From an uncultured Cuneatibacter sp. (GTDB lineage: Bacteria; Bacillota; Clostridia; Lachnospirales; Lachnospiraceae), in contig CAKQHB010000002.1 in the NCBI GenBank assembly GCA_934234215.1, positions 124,001 through 188,000 on the forward strand: a stretch of 64,000 nucleotides of DNA, written 5' to 3'. The notes under the pieces were generated by a model. It was not told the origin of the DNA, made no database searches, and saw nothing but the letters and a program-made list of their open reading frames with translations. This document shows positions 48,555 through 57,720 of the stretch, in pieces. How positions within the stretch are numbered: position 1 is the stretch's first letter; each line of letters begins with the position of its first letter. Both the position numbers and the translations under genes were made by a program.

Positions 48555-50465
48555 ATGACAAAGAAACAGAAAAAAATGTTATACCGAATCCTGCTTGCAG
48601 CGGCATTGCTGCTTGCTGCAGTGATCGTAAGTGATATTCCGGCGCTGCATGTGGACGGCTGGCTGAAGCTGGTCGTATTTCTGATCCCGTATGCCGTGAT
48701 CGGCCGGGATGTTCTGTTCGATGCATTCAGCAAAGTATGTCATGGACAGCTGTTTGATGAAGAGTTCCTGATGACCATCGCTACCATCGGTGCCATTGGA
48801 AGCGGTATTTACGACCAGATTGTAAAGGGCAGTGGTTCTTATGATGAAGCAGTTTTCGTAATGCTGTTCTATCAGGTAGGTGAGCTGTTCCAGAGTTATG
48901 CAGTCGGCAAGTCCAGAAAGTCGATTTCCAGTCTGATGGATATCCGTCCGGACTTCGCTAACGTGGAGCGTAATGGCAGCGTAGAGGAAGTCGATCCGGA
49001 AGAGGTTGCCATTGACGAAGTTGTAGTCGTTCGCCCCGGCGAGAAGGTTCCGCTGGATGGTGTGGTTCTGGAAGGAAGCTCCACACTGAATACGGCAGCA
49101 CTGACTGGTGAATCCGTTCCGAGAGATGTGGCTCCCGGTTCCGAAGTCATCAGTGGTTGTGTCAATGAGAGCGGACTGCTTCGCGTGCGTGTCACAAAAG
49201 AGTTCGGTCAGTCCACTGTTGCGAGAATTCTGGATCTTGTGGAGAATTCCAGCAGCAAAAAGGCAAAGGCAGAAAACTTTATCACAAAGTTTTCCCGCTA
49301 CTATACGCCCAGTGTTACGATTGCAGCGGTTCTGTTGTTCCTGATTCCGTCCCTTATTACCGGTGACTGGGGCACCTGGCTGAACCGTGCGCTGATCTTC
49401 TTAGTTGTATCCTGCCCGTGTGCGCTGGTTATCTCGATTCCCATGAGCTTCTTCGGTGGTATCGGCGGTGCTTCCAAAGAGGGTATCCTTGTAAAAGGCG
49501 GCAACTATCTGGAGCTGCTGTCTGAGGTAGATACCGTTGTCTTCGATAAGACCGGTACACTGACACAGGGTGTGTTCCATGTAACAAAGAATCAGCCGGC
49601 AGAGGGCTTTACCGAGGATGATCTGCTGGAGTATGCAGCGATGGCGGAGAGTTCTTCGAACCATCCCATTGCAGTTTCCCTGCGGGAAGCTTATGGCAAG
49701 CAGGTGGAAGTTACCCGTCTGAGCGATGCAAAGAACTATGCCGGTAAGGGTATTACCGTAGAGTTAGATGGCAAGACCGTTGCAGCCGGAAACAAGGCTC
49801 TGATGGAGCTGCTGCACGTTCCCTGCGGAGAGGTCGTGGAAGCCGGTACTGTTGTTCATGTCAGTGTGGATGGCACGTATGCCGGATATCTCGTGATTGC
49901 AGATACCGTAAAGCCGGGTGCAAGAGAAGCACTTGCCCATATGAAGGCAGCCGGTGTTCGTCGTACGATCATGCTGACTGGCGATAACAAAGTGATGGCA
50001 GAAAAAGTTGCCGGAGAGCTGGGACTGGATTCTTACCATGCAGAGCTGCTGCCGCAGGATAAGGTAGCAGAGGTGGAGAAGCTGTTGGGCGAGCAGAGCG
50101 GCGGAAAGAAGGTCGCATTCGTCGGCGATGGCATTAACGATGCGCCGGTACTGGCAAGAGCCGATCTTGGTATTGCGATGGGCGCGATGGGTTCCGATGC
50201 AGCCATCGAGGCAGCCGATGTTGTCCTGATGGATGATAATCTGGATAAGATCGCCACGGCAGTACACATCTCCAGAAAGACATTGCGGATCGTCCATGAA
50301 AATATTGTATTTGCGCTGGGTGTCAAGCTGTTGATCCTGCTCTTAGCAGCCATCGGTAAGGCATCCATGTGGCTGGCAGCATTTGGTGATGTCGGTGTTG
50401 CTGTCATTGCAATTCTGAATGCGATGCGTGCACTGAAAGCTCCGAAGGGCACAGATACGAAATAA
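48555..50465 (+). CDS. Heavy-metal P1B-type ATPase, Zn/Cd/Pb efflux type
   Basis: Integral membrane pump of 636 residues. From ATG 48555 (GGAGG at 48545) it starts with basic residues and a membrane span, with no HMA domain; the domain is supplied by the separate upstream gene. Actuator Thr-Gly-Glu-Ser, membrane metal motif Cys-Pro-Cys-Ala-Leu, phosphorylation site Asp-Lys-Thr-Gly-Thr-Leu-Thr, Asn-His-Pro, and Gly-Asp-Gly-Ile-Asn-Asp-Ala-Pro are present. In the last spans Asn...Lys-Leu-Leu and Phe-Gly-Asp-Val-Gly match the Zn/Cd/Pb (P1B-2) class. In-frame ATG 48543 is less likely. Part of the ArsR operon, with a terminator after it. Confidence 0.95.
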   Translation: MTKKQKKMLYRILLAAALLLAAVIVSDIPALHVDGWLKLVVFLIPYAVIGRDVLFDAFSKVCHGQLFDEEFLMTIATIGAIGSGIYDQIVKGSGSYDEAVFVMLFYQVGELFQSYAVGKSRKSISSLMDIRPDFANVERNGSVEEVDPEEVAIDEVVVVRPGEKVPLDGVVLEGSSTLNTAALTGESVPRDVAPGSEVISGCVNESGLLRVRVTKEFGQSTVARILDLVENSSSKKAKAENFITKFSRYYTPSVTIAAVLLFLIPSLITGDWGTWLNRALIFLVVSCPCALVISIPMSFFGGIGGASKEGILVKGGNYLELLSEVDTVVFDKTGTLTQGVFHVTKNQPAEGFTEDDLLEYAAMAESSSNHPIAVSLREAYGKQVEVTRLSDAKNYAGKGITVELDGKTVAAGNKALMELLHVPCGEVVEAGTVVHVSVDGTYAGYLVIADTVKPGAREALAHMKAAGVRRTIMLTGDNKVMAEKVAGELGLDSYHAELLPQDKVAEVEKLLGEQSGGKKVAFVGDGINDAPVLARADLGIAMGAMGSDAAIEAADVVLMDDNLDKIATAVHISRKTLRIVHENIVFALGVKLLILLLAAIGKASMWLAAFGDVGVAVIAILNAMRALKAPKGTDTK

Positions 50466-50497
50466 AAAAAACAAAATCAAAAATCCTGAATTTCAAG

Positions 50498-50540
50498 AAG
50501 CGGCAGAGGGAAAATGCATCCCCCTGCCGCTTGCGTTTTC
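50498..50540 (+). terminator. Terminator after the P1B ATPase
   Basis: AAGCGGCAG...CTGCCGCTT stem with additional G-C pairs (50498-50510 with 50521-50532), 10-nt loop, then a short T4 run after GCG. Confidence 0.75.
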
Positions 50541-50559
50541 AGACGGCGTATGCGATAAT
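50531..50559 (+). promoter_or_regulatory. Promoter for the pseudouridine synthase gene
   Basis: TTGCGT (50531-50536), 17 bp, extended -10 TGC-GATAAT (hexamer 50554-50559), starting within the terminator tail. Confidence 0.55.
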
Positions 50560-50614
50560 AACAAATAGACTGGGTTTTCCCTGCAAAGGGATGGAAAAGG
50601 AGAAAGAAAAACAG

Positions 50615-51334
50615 ATGGAACCAATGAGATTAAATAAATATTTGGGTGAAAAGGGCGTTTGCTCCCGCAGAGAGGCAGACCGCCTTGTGGAGCAGGGAAG
50701 AATCCTCGTAAACGGACGCCCGGCAGAGAATGGCATGAAGGTCACGGATTCCGACTCCATCGTGGTAGATGGCAAGCCGGTAGAGGGCGGTAAGGAAGAG
50801 AGAGTCGTTCTGGCAGTGAACAAGCCCCGTGGAGTAGTATGTACCACTGCGCATTTTCATGATGAGAAGAATATTGTGGAGCTGGTGAATTACCCGACGA
50901 GACTGTATCCGGTAGGTCGCCTCGATAAGAATTCCGAGGGACTGGTGCTGATGACAAACTACGGTGAGCTGGTAAATCACGTTCTCCGCAGCCGCAACAA
51001 CCACGAAAAAGAGTATGTTGTTTCGGTCAATAAGCCAGTAGATGAAGAGATGCTGGAAAAGCTGAGAAACGGTGTTTATCTGCCGGAGCTGGAAGTGACG
51101 ACAAAGCCCTGCCGCTGCTATCAGACCGGTGAATATGTATTCCATATTATTCTGACACAGGGATTGAACCGCCAGATCCGCCGTATGTGTGAGGCGCTGG
51201 ATCTGCATGTGCGCCGTCTGAAAAGAGTGCGTATCATGGGCATTGAACTGGGAACGATTCCGTTAGGCGGATATCGCAAATTATCGGAGTCTGAGGTTCG
51301 TGCACTGATGCGGGGCAGCGACAACGAGAAATAA
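50615..51334 (+). CDS. RsuA/RluB-family pseudouridine synthase
   Basis: Isomerises a specific uridine in rRNA. About 239 residues. An N-terminal S4 RNA-binding domain (Arg-Leu-Asn-Lys-Tyr-Leu-Gly-Glu-Lys-Gly-Val-Cys-Ser-Arg-Arg) is followed by the catalytic domain with Gly-Arg-Leu-Asp-Lys-Asn-Ser-Glu-Gly (catalytic Asp) and Gly-Leu-Asn-Arg-Gln-Ile-Arg-Arg-Met. The target could be 16S (RsuA), 23S (RluB, RluF); the size and motifs fit RluB/RluF best. AAAGGAG at 50596 fits ATG 50615; an earlier in-frame ATG 50591 precedes the site. ligA follows by 15 bases. Confidence 0.9.
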   Translation: MEPMRLNKYLGEKGVCSRREADRLVEQGRILVNGRPAENGMKVTDSDSIVVDGKPVEGGKEERVVLAVNKPRGVVCTTAHFHDEKNIVELVNYPTRLYPVGRLDKNSEGLVLMTNYGELVNHVLRSRNNHEKEYVVSVNKPVDEEMLEKLRNGVYLPELEVTTKPCRCYQTGEYVFHIILTQGLNRQIRRMCEALDLHVRRLKRVRIMGIELGTIPLGGYRKLSESEVRALMRGSDNEK

Positions 51335-51349
51335 AAGGAGCGTGCACAT

Positions 51350-53320
51350 TTGGAAACAAGTACAGAAAAACAGCGGATGGAACAACTGATACAGACGCTT
51401 CGGGCTGCGGCGCTGGCATACTATCAGGAGAGCCGGGAGCTGATGTCAAACTATGAATATGATGCGCTGTATGACGAGCTGGAGCAGTTAGAAAAAAAGA
51501 CCGGTATTGTGCTGGCAGGCAGTCCGACCCAGAGAGTTGGCTACGAAGTGGTCAGCGAATTGCCGAAGGAGGAGCATCCGGCGCCGATGCTGTCCTTAGA
51601 TAAGACGAAGGATGTGGCAGTATTGCAGAGCTGGCTCGGTGTGCAGCCCGCGATCCTGTCCTGGAAGTTAGATGGACTGACGGTTGTACTGACCTACGAG
51701 GGCGGTCACCTGGCAAAAGCGGTCACGCGGGGAAATGGCCTTGTGGGCGAGGTGGTGACAGCAAATGCCCGGACATTTGTGAATGTTCCGTCCACGATCC
51801 CCTACACCGGCAGATTGGTGCTTCGCGGTGAGGCGATCATCCGCTATTCCGATTTTGAACGGATGAACGAGGAAATCACGGATCTGGATGCAAGATACAA
51901 AAACCCGCGCAATTTGTGCGCCGGTTCCGTCAGACAGCTGAACAGTCAGGTGACAGCAGAGCGGTCTGTGCGGTTTTATGCATTTGCGCTTGTGGAAGCG
52001 GATGGCATCGATTTCGAAAATTCCAGATTGCGGCAGTATGACTGGCTGACAGAGCAGGGATTTGATGTGGTGCCGCATCGGGAAGTGACAGCGCAGACGC
52101 TGCCGGACGAGGTGCAGTGGTTCGCGGATGCGATTGCAGATTTTGACCTGCCCTCCGATGGACTGGTATTATTGATGACAGACATTGCCTATGGAGAATC
52201 GCTGGGACGAACTGCAAAGTTCCCACGCAATTCCATCGCTTTTAAATGGGCGGATGAGCAGGCGGAGACGCATTTGCAATATGTGGAGTGGAGCGCTTCC
52301 CGCACAGGTCTGATCAATCCGGTGGCAGTGTTTGATCCCGTGGAGTTAGAGGGAACGACTGTGAGCCGCGCCAGCGTTCACAATGTCTCTATTGTGGAGA
52401 GCCTGGAGCTGGGCGAGGGAGACACCCTCATGGTGTACAAGGCAAACATGATTATCCCGCAGATCAGTGAAAATCTGACCCGCAGCGGTACATTGAAAAT
52501 TCCGGGCATCTGTCCGGTATGCGGTGGTGCCACCGAGATTCGCCAGAGTGCGGATGTGCGGGTATTATATTGTACGAATCCGGAATGTCAGGCAAAAAAA
52601 ATCAAGAGCTTCACGCTGTTTGTGAGCCGGGATGCGATGAACATTGACGGATTGTCGGAAATGACGCTGGAGAAATTTATTGCAGCGGGCTTTATTCACT
52701 CTTTTGCGGATCTGTTCCGTTTAGAAACACACAAAGAAGCAATCGTCTCCATGGAAGGCTTTGGCGACAAGTCCTATGAGCGTCTGATCCAATCCACGGA
52801 GACGGCGAGACAGACTACATTGCCGAGACTGCTTTACGCACTGGGAATTCCCGGCATCGGCGTGGCAAATGCGCGGATGCTTGTCAAGGCGTTTGATCAG
52901 GATCTGGATCGCATCCGCCATGCATCGGTGGAAGAGCTGTGCGAGGTGGAAGGCATCGGTTCTGTGCTGGCAGAGGGTATCGCGGCATACTTCTCCGATG
53001 GAGAAAAGATGGTGCAGTTAGATGATCTGCTGCAGCAGGTGACGATTGAGAAAGAAGCGGGCAGTGATACCGAGCAGGTATTTGCCGGACAGACCTTCGT
53101 GATCACCGGTTCCCTGACACAATTTGAAAATCGCAGCCAGCTGAAAGCATTTCTGGAAGAGCGGGGAGGAAAGGTTACCGGCAGTGTCACAAAGAATACA
53201 ACCTGCCTCATCAATAATGATGTCAATTCCTCTTCTTCAAAAAATAAAAAGGCAAAAGAACTTGGAATTCCGATCCGCCCGGAAGCGGAGATCGTAGCGC
53301 TGGCTGGCGGACAGGAGTAA
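51350..53320 (+). CDS. ligA: NAD-dependent DNA ligase
   Basis: Seals nicks during replication and repair using NAD+. 656 residues, standard. Starts at TTG 51350, 9 bases after AAAGGAG. The Ia domain is followed by the adenylation domain with active Lys106 in Ser-Trp-Lys-Leu-Asp-Gly; the usual residue before Leu-Asp-Gly is Lys, and the preceding Ser-Trp is less usual. Then Gly-Arg-Thr-Ala-Lys, Phe-Lys-Trp, a Cys4 zinc finger (Cys-Pro-Val-Cys...Cys-Thr-Asn-Pro-Glu-Cys), helix-hairpin-helix repeats and a C-terminal BRCT domain from about residue 580. Upstream gene rluB-like, downstream metA by 16 bases. Confidence 0.96.
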   Translation: METSTEKQRMEQLIQTLRAAALAYYQESRELMSNYEYDALYDELEQLEKKTGIVLAGSPTQRVGYEVVSELPKEEHPAPMLSLDKTKDVAVLQSWLGVQPAILSWKLDGLTVVLTYEGGHLAKAVTRGNGLVGEVVTANARTFVNVPSTIPYTGRLVLRGEAIIRYSDFERMNEEITDLDARYKNPRNLCAGSVRQLNSQVTAERSVRFYAFALVEADGIDFENSRLRQYDWLTEQGFDVVPHREVTAQTLPDEVQWFADAIADFDLPSDGLVLLMTDIAYGESLGRTAKFPRNSIAFKWADEQAETHLQYVEWSASRTGLINPVAVFDPVELEGTTVSRASVHNVSIVESLELGEGDTLMVYKANMIIPQISENLTRSGTLKIPGICPVCGGATEIRQSADVRVLYCTNPECQAKKIKSFTLFVSRDAMNIDGLSEMTLEKFIAAGFIHSFADLFRLETHKEAIVSMEGFGDKSYERLIQSTETARQTTLPRLLYALGIPGIGVANARMLVKAFDQDLDRIRHASVEELCEVEGIGSVLAEGIAAYFSDGEKMVQLDDLLQQVTIEKEAGSDTEQVFAGQTFVITGSLTQFENRSQLKAFLEERGGKVTGSVTKNTTCLINNDVNSSSSKNKKAKELGIPIRPEAEIVALAGGQE

Positions 53321-53336
53321 GGAGAGGGGAGAACAT

Positions 53337-54242
53337 ATGCCGATTAAAGTACAAAACGATCTTCCGGCGCTGGCTGCGCTGGAATCAGAAAATATCTTCG
53401 TAATGGATGAGACCCGTGCGCTGAGTCAGAACATCCGCCCGCTTCAGATCGTGATCCTGAATCTGATGCCGGTAAAAGATGACTATGAGACACAGCTGCT
53501 GCGAGCATTGTCCAACACGCCGCTGCAGGTGGATGTGACCTTTTTAAATGTGTCCACCCACGAGTCGAGAAATACCCCGGTGCGTCATCTGAATAAGTTT
53601 TACCGTCATTTTGACAGCATCAAAGATGGCAAGTACGATGGACTCATTATCACCGGTGCGCCGGTGGAGCACCTGGATTTTGAGGAAGTGGAATACTGGA
53701 ACGAGCTGGAGGAAATCATGGAATGGAGTAAGACCCATGTGACTTCCACGTTCCACATCTGCTGGGGAGCTCTGGCAGGGCTGTATTACCACTATGGAAT
53801 CCCGAAGGTGAATACCGAGGTCAAGCTGTCCGGTGTTTACCGCCATCGGGTGATGGATCGCCGGGCACCCCTTGTCCGGGGCTTTGACGATGTGTTCTAT
53901 GCGCCCCACAGCCGGTTCAGCGGCGTGCGCAAAGAGGATGTGCTGGCACATGAGGAGTTGCAGATTCTGGCGGAATCACCGGAAGCAGGGGTGTTCCTTG
54001 TGCAGAGTCAGGATGGCAGTCAGGTATTTTTACTGGGACATCCCGAATACGACCGCATGTCTCTGGATGGAGAGTATCACCGGGATCTTTCGAGACATTT
54101 ATCCCCCATCGTTCCGGTGAATTATTACGAGGACGATGATCCGGACTGCACCCCGCTTTTGACATGGAGATGCCATGCCAATGCCTTATATACCAACTGG
54201 CTGAATTTCTGTGTTTATCAGGTAACGCCTTACGAGCTGTGA
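53337..54242 (+). CDS. metA: Homoserine O-acyltransferase (MetA)
   Basis: Activates homoserine by acylation, the first step of methionine synthesis. 301 residues, normal. The N-terminal Met-Pro-Ile-Lys-Val-Gln is typical, the catalytic Cys is in Phe-His-Ile-Cys-Trp-Gly-Ala, and the late His/Glu region is in Gly-His-Pro-Glu-Tyr-Asp. Whether acetyl- or succinyl-CoA is used depends on one residue near the active site; most Firmicute MetA enzymes use acetyl-CoA. Its end overlaps the stop of the convergent flippase gene by 13 bases. Confidence 0.95.
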   Translation: MPIKVQNDLPALAALESENIFVMDETRALSQNIRPLQIVILNLMPVKDDYETQLLRALSNTPLQVDVTFLNVSTHESRNTPVRHLNKFYRHFDSIKDGKYDGLIITGAPVEHLDFEEVEYWNELEEIMEWSKTHVTSTFHICWGALAGLYYHYGIPKVNTEVKLSGVYRHRVMDRRAPLVRGFDDVFYAPHSRFSGVRKEDVLAHEELQILAESPEAGVFLVQSQDGSQVFLLGHPEYDRMSLDGEYHRDLSRHLSPIVPVNYYEDDDPDCTPLLTWRCHANALYTNWLNFCVYQVTPYEL

Positions 54243-55558
54243 CGTAGATAGGGCAGTAACCGCAGCAGATGAAGCGCTGCGAGCATGATTTCGGCGGCGA
54301 GTTGTCCGAGAAGCCATCCCCGGATGCCGAGCTTTGGGACGATGAACCAGAGAAAACCGAGGCGGATAGCCGCACAGATGAGATGATGCAGCAGAACGCT
54401 TCCGGTATGTCCCAGCCCGTTTAGCAGACTTCCCGCAGTGGAGGCGAAATACAAAAATGGGCAGAGCCAGGACTGGATGACGAGGAAGCGCCCGGCAGTC
54501 TCACTGGAATAAAAAAATGTGCCGATCCATCTGCCAAAAATCAGAAACAGCAGAGTGCAGACTGCGCCGAGGCAGCAGCATAACGACAGCGAAGCACTGG
54601 CTGTCCGGCGAATGCGGGCAGGATCGCGGCTCGCCTGGGCTTCTGCCACTTCCGGCAGGAGCAGCACGGCGGCAGAGTTTGTGAGAGCAGCGGGAAAGGT
54701 CAGAAAGGGATACACCATGCCGGTGAGAATGCCGTAGAGCGACAGCGCATCGGAGGAGGATAGCCCGGAGCGTTTGAGACAAAGTGGAATGAGAATTGCT
54801 TCGAGACTGCCAAGCCCTGTGAGCAGCAGACGATTGGCAGACAAGGGAACTGCCATCTGTAGGATCAGTTTTTGGAATTGCTCGGAGGTGCCGGTTTCCT
54901 TTGCAGAGACATCGGTTTCCGGATGCGTCAGCACGAACAGCAGACTGAGAAGCAGGCACGAGGCCGCCTCACTGAACACGAGGGCGAGCATTGCGTGTCC
55001 AGGCGTAAAAGAGGTGCCCTGATGCAGGGTGCGCCGCCAGATCAGATAGAGGGCAAGTACCCGGAGGATTTGTTCTGCAACTTGTGCTGCCGCAGGAGGC
55101 GCTGCCTGTTTCTTTCCATAGAAGTATCCGCTGATACAGGCATGAGCTGCGGAAAACGGCACAGAGAGCGCCAGAATGCGCAACAGAGGGATGCAGCGTG
55201 TCTCCTGCAAGATCTGCGTGGCGAGAAAGGGTGCCAGCCAGAACAGAATTGCGGACAGGCAGAGTGCCAGAAAAAGCGATGGGAGCAAACCTGCCAGAAG
55301 AATGCGTTTTCGGATGGAAGACGGCTGCCTGATATGGGCGGCAGTCAGACGGGAGATGGCGGTGCTGAACCCGCCGCAGCAGATTGCAAAGCACAGTCCC
55401 GACAGCGGAAACACGAGCTGGTAGATGCCAAGCTTTTCAGCACCGAGCATGCGGGACAGAAATAAGCGCAGAACAAAACCAAGAATCCGGCAAAACACAC
55501 CGGATGCAGTGAGCAGAACAGTTCCGAAAATAAGAGGATGACGGGCAGCGTGTTTCAT
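54230..55558 (-). CDS. SpoVB/MurJ-like lipid or polysaccharide flippase (MOP superfamily)
   Basis: About 442 residues with 12-14 hydrophobic helices. The first half shows Arg-Ile-Leu-Gly-Phe-Val-Leu-Arg, Leu-Gly-Ala-Glu-Lys-Leu-Gly-Ile-Tyr-Gln-Leu-Val-Phe-Pro and Gly-Gly-Phe-Ser-Thr-Ala-Ile-Ser-Arg, the pattern of SpoVB-type proteins involved in spore cortex or capsular lipid-linked precursors. The frame extends about 45 codons upstream, but Met at 55558 follows AGGA and gives the usual start near the first helix. Likely moves lipid-linked cell-wall precursors; substrate not determined. Confidence 0.85.
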   Translation of the reverse strand: MKHAARHPLIFGTVLLTASGVFCRILGFVLRLFLSRMLGAEKLGIYQLVFPLSGLCFAICCGGFSTAISRLTAAHIRQPSSIRKRILLAGLLPSLFLALCLSAILFWLAPFLATQILQETRCIPLLRILALSVPFSAAHACISGYFYGKKQAAPPAAAQVAEQILRVLALYLIWRRTLHQGTSFTPGHAMLALVFSEAASCLLLSLLFVLTHPETDVSAKETGTSEQFQKLILQMAVPLSANRLLLTGLGSLEAILIPLCLKRSGLSSSDALSLYGILTGMVYPFLTFPAALTNSAAVLLLPEVAEAQASRDPARIRRTASASLSLCCCLGAVCTLLFLIFGRWIGTFFYSSETAGRFLVIQSWLCPFLYFASTAGSLLNGLGHTGSVLLHHLICAAIRLGFLWFIVPKLGIRGWLLGQLAAEIMLAALHLLRLLPYLRHSS

Positions 55559-55635
55559 AAACCGATGTCCTGGAGAAAGAATTGGTTCAATATATGAGAA
55601 GGAAAAACAAAAAAGACACGAAGGGAGGAATCCAG

Positions 55636-56421
55636 GTGAAAGGATTTTACAAAAGCGCAGCTTTTTGGATGACAGCGTTTGTGACAGGCGCACTGTTTCT
55701 TGGCGGCTGCGGCAGCTCCGAGACGATGGATCGGGGAAAGTCTTATTATGAGCAGGCGCAGTATGGACAGGCGGAAAACTGCTTCAGTCAGGAGCTGACA
55801 TCGAATGCGAGTTCTGTCGATGCGGCCGTGTGGTACGGCATGAGCCTGATGCGTCAGGAAAAGTATTCTGATGCCGAGCAGGTCTTTTTGAATCTCGGAA
55901 AAAACGAGAAGGGAAAAAAGACATCCTACTGGGGCTTGGGCGTTTGCTACAGCGAGGCAGGTTATTACGAACAGGCAGTGAGCGTACTGGAAAAAGGTCT
56001 GGAACTGACAGACTACCATGTGGATTCTTATGATTATGATATGCTTCGCTGGCTGGCTTCGGCTTATTACCAGACAGAGGCGTATGAAAAGAGCGCGGAT
56101 GCTTACACCCGCCTGCTGAAACTGGGTGAGACCGTGGCGGAGACGGATGTGCTGAATGATCTGATCGTGCGCATGAGCGAGAGCAGACGCTACGAGGAGG
56201 CATATGAGCTGGCTGTGCAGGCGGCATCTCTGGATGGAACGAACAAACAGTCGATCCGCTGGAATGAGGCAGTGCTGAGTGAGCAGGTGTGCAAGGAAGA
56301 TGTCACGCTCCGCTTGTTGGAAAAGTACTGTGCGGATTATCCGGCTGACACAGATGCGGCAGGAGAGCTGTCAGCATGGAAAGAAAAAGGAGCAAACACG
56401 GAAAATGGCGGAAATGATTGA
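55636..56421 (+). CDS. TPR-repeat lipoprotein
   Basis: A 261-residue secreted lipoprotein starting at GTG 55636 (AGGGAGGA 6 bases upstream). The N-terminal signal Phe-Tyr-Lys-Ser-Ala-Ala-Phe-Trp ends in lipobox Leu-Gly-Gly-Cys-Gly-Ser-Ser. Four or more tetratricopeptide-like repeats follow, for example Tyr-Glu-Gln-Ala-Gln-Tyr-Gly-Gln-Ala-Glu-Asn-Cys and Tyr-Trp-Gly-Leu-Gly-Val-Cys-Tyr. Such proteins act as protein-binding scaffolds outside the membrane. It overlaps the hflX gene by 17 bases. No specific role can be given. Confidence 0.85.
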   Translation: MKGFYKSAAFWMTAFVTGALFLGGCGSSETMDRGKSYYEQAQYGQAENCFSQELTSNASSVDAAVWYGMSLMRQEKYSDAEQVFLNLGKNEKGKKTSYWGLGVCYSEAGYYEQAVSVLEKGLELTDYHVDSYDYDMLRWLASAYYQTEAYEKSADAYTRLLKLGETVAETDVLNDLIVRMSESRRYEEAYELAVQAASLDGTNKQSIRWNEAVLSEQVCKEDVTLRLLEKYCADYPADTDAAGELSAWKEKGANTENGGND

Positions 56422-57679
56422 GACACAGGAAAAGAAAGAACGGCTGATCTTAGTCGGCGTCAGTACGTCGGAAGCAGATGACACGGAGCGCTCTCTCGAT
56501 GAGTTGGAAGAGCTGGTGGAGACGGCAGGCGGTGAGACCGTGGGCAGGCTGGTGCAAAATCTGGATCGCATCAATCCCGGCACATACCTGGGAACAGGTA
56601 AAGTAGAGGAGCTGCGGGAGCTGGTGTGGGAGGCCGATGCAGATGGCGTTGTGTGCGATGATGAGCTGAGTCCTGCACAGCTTCGTAATCTGGAGCAGGC
56701 GCTGGATACCAAGGTCATGGATCGAACACTGGTGATTCTGGATATTTTTGCATCCCACGCAGGAAGCCGAGAAGGTAAGCTGCAGGTCGAGCTGGCACAG
56801 CTGCGTTACCGGGCAACTCGTCTGGTAGGCTTGCGGGAATCTCTGTCCCGTCTGGGCGGCGGTATCGGCACGAGAGGACCGGGTGAGAAAAAGCTGGAGA
56901 TGGATCGTCGATTGATCCATGAACGTATCGGTATGCTGAAAGCAGAATTAAAAGAAGTGCAGCAGCATCGGGAAGTGACCCGTGCAAAGCGTCTCGGCAG
57001 TCATACGCCGGTGGCGGCGATCGTGGGTTACACCAATGCCGGAAAATCCACGCTGCTCAATGCCCTGACGGATGCAAATATTCTGGCGGAGGACAAGCTG
57101 TTTGCGACGTTGGATCCGTCCACGCGAAAGCTGGAGCTGGAAAATGGTGCAGAGCTGCTTTTGACAGATACCGTTGGGTTTATCCGCAAGCTGCCCCATC
57201 ATCTGATCGAAGCATTTCAGGGAACTCTGGAGGAGGCGAAGTATGCGGACTATATTCTGCACGTTGTGGATGCCTCCAATCCGGATCGCGACCGACATAT
57301 GTATGTGGTCTATGAGACGCTGCAGAAGCTGGGAGTTGAGGGCAAGCCGATCATCACGATTTTCAACAAGCAGGATCGTGTGAGAGAGCTGGCAGCAGAA
57401 GATCCGGCGTGGCTGGAGCCGTGCAGAGATCTGCGGGCGGACGAGACCATTGAGATCTCGGCAGGAGCCGGCGAAGGACTGGAAGAATTAAAAGAGCTGC
57501 TGTCCCGAAAGCTGCGGGAGCAGAAGGTCTATCTGGAACGGGTTTTCCCGTATGCGGAGGCAGGCAGAATCCAGCAGATCCGCAAGTATGGCGAGCTGTT
57601 GGAGGAGTCCTATGAACAGGACGGCATCGCAGTGAAAGCATATGTTCCGGCAGAGCTATTTGAGCAGTTTATAAAATAA
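56405..57679 (+). CDS. hflX: GTPase HflX
   Basis: Ribosome-associated GTPase that splits stalled or stressed 70S ribosomes. About 424 residues from ATG 56405 (AAAGGAG 12 bases upstream; ATG 56414 also possible). The N-terminal HflX domain has Gly-Thr-Gly-Lys-Val-Glu-Glu-Leu. The Gly-rich Gly-Thr-Arg-Gly-Pro-Gly-Glu-Lys-Lys-Leu-Glu stretch precedes the GTPase with G1 Gly-Tyr-Thr-Asn-Ala-Gly-Lys-Ser-Thr, G3 Asp-Thr-Val-Gly-Phe and G4 Asn-Lys-Gln-Asp. Overlaps the lipoprotein gene, so both are one transcript. Confidence 0.96.
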   Translation: MAEMIETQEKKERLILVGVSTSEADDTERSLDELEELVETAGGETVGRLVQNLDRINPGTYLGTGKVEELRELVWEADADGVVCDDELSPAQLRNLEQALDTKVMDRTLVILDIFASHAGSREGKLQVELAQLRYRATRLVGLRESLSRLGGGIGTRGPGEKKLEMDRRLIHERIGMLKAELKEVQQHREVTRAKRLGSHTPVAAIVGYTNAGKSTLLNALTDANILAEDKLFATLDPSTRKLELENGAELLLTDTVGFIRKLPHHLIEAFQGTLEEAKYADYILHVVDASNPDRDRHMYVVYETLQKLGVEGKPIITIFNKQDRVRELAAEDPAWLEPCRDLRADETIEISAGAGEGLEELKELLSRKLREQKVYLERVFPYAEAGRIQQIRKYGELLEESYEQDGIAVKAYVPAELFEQFIK

Positions 57680-57720
57680 TTTTCTGCAAGGGAAAGAGAG
57701 AAGAAAAGGAGAAAGAAAAG

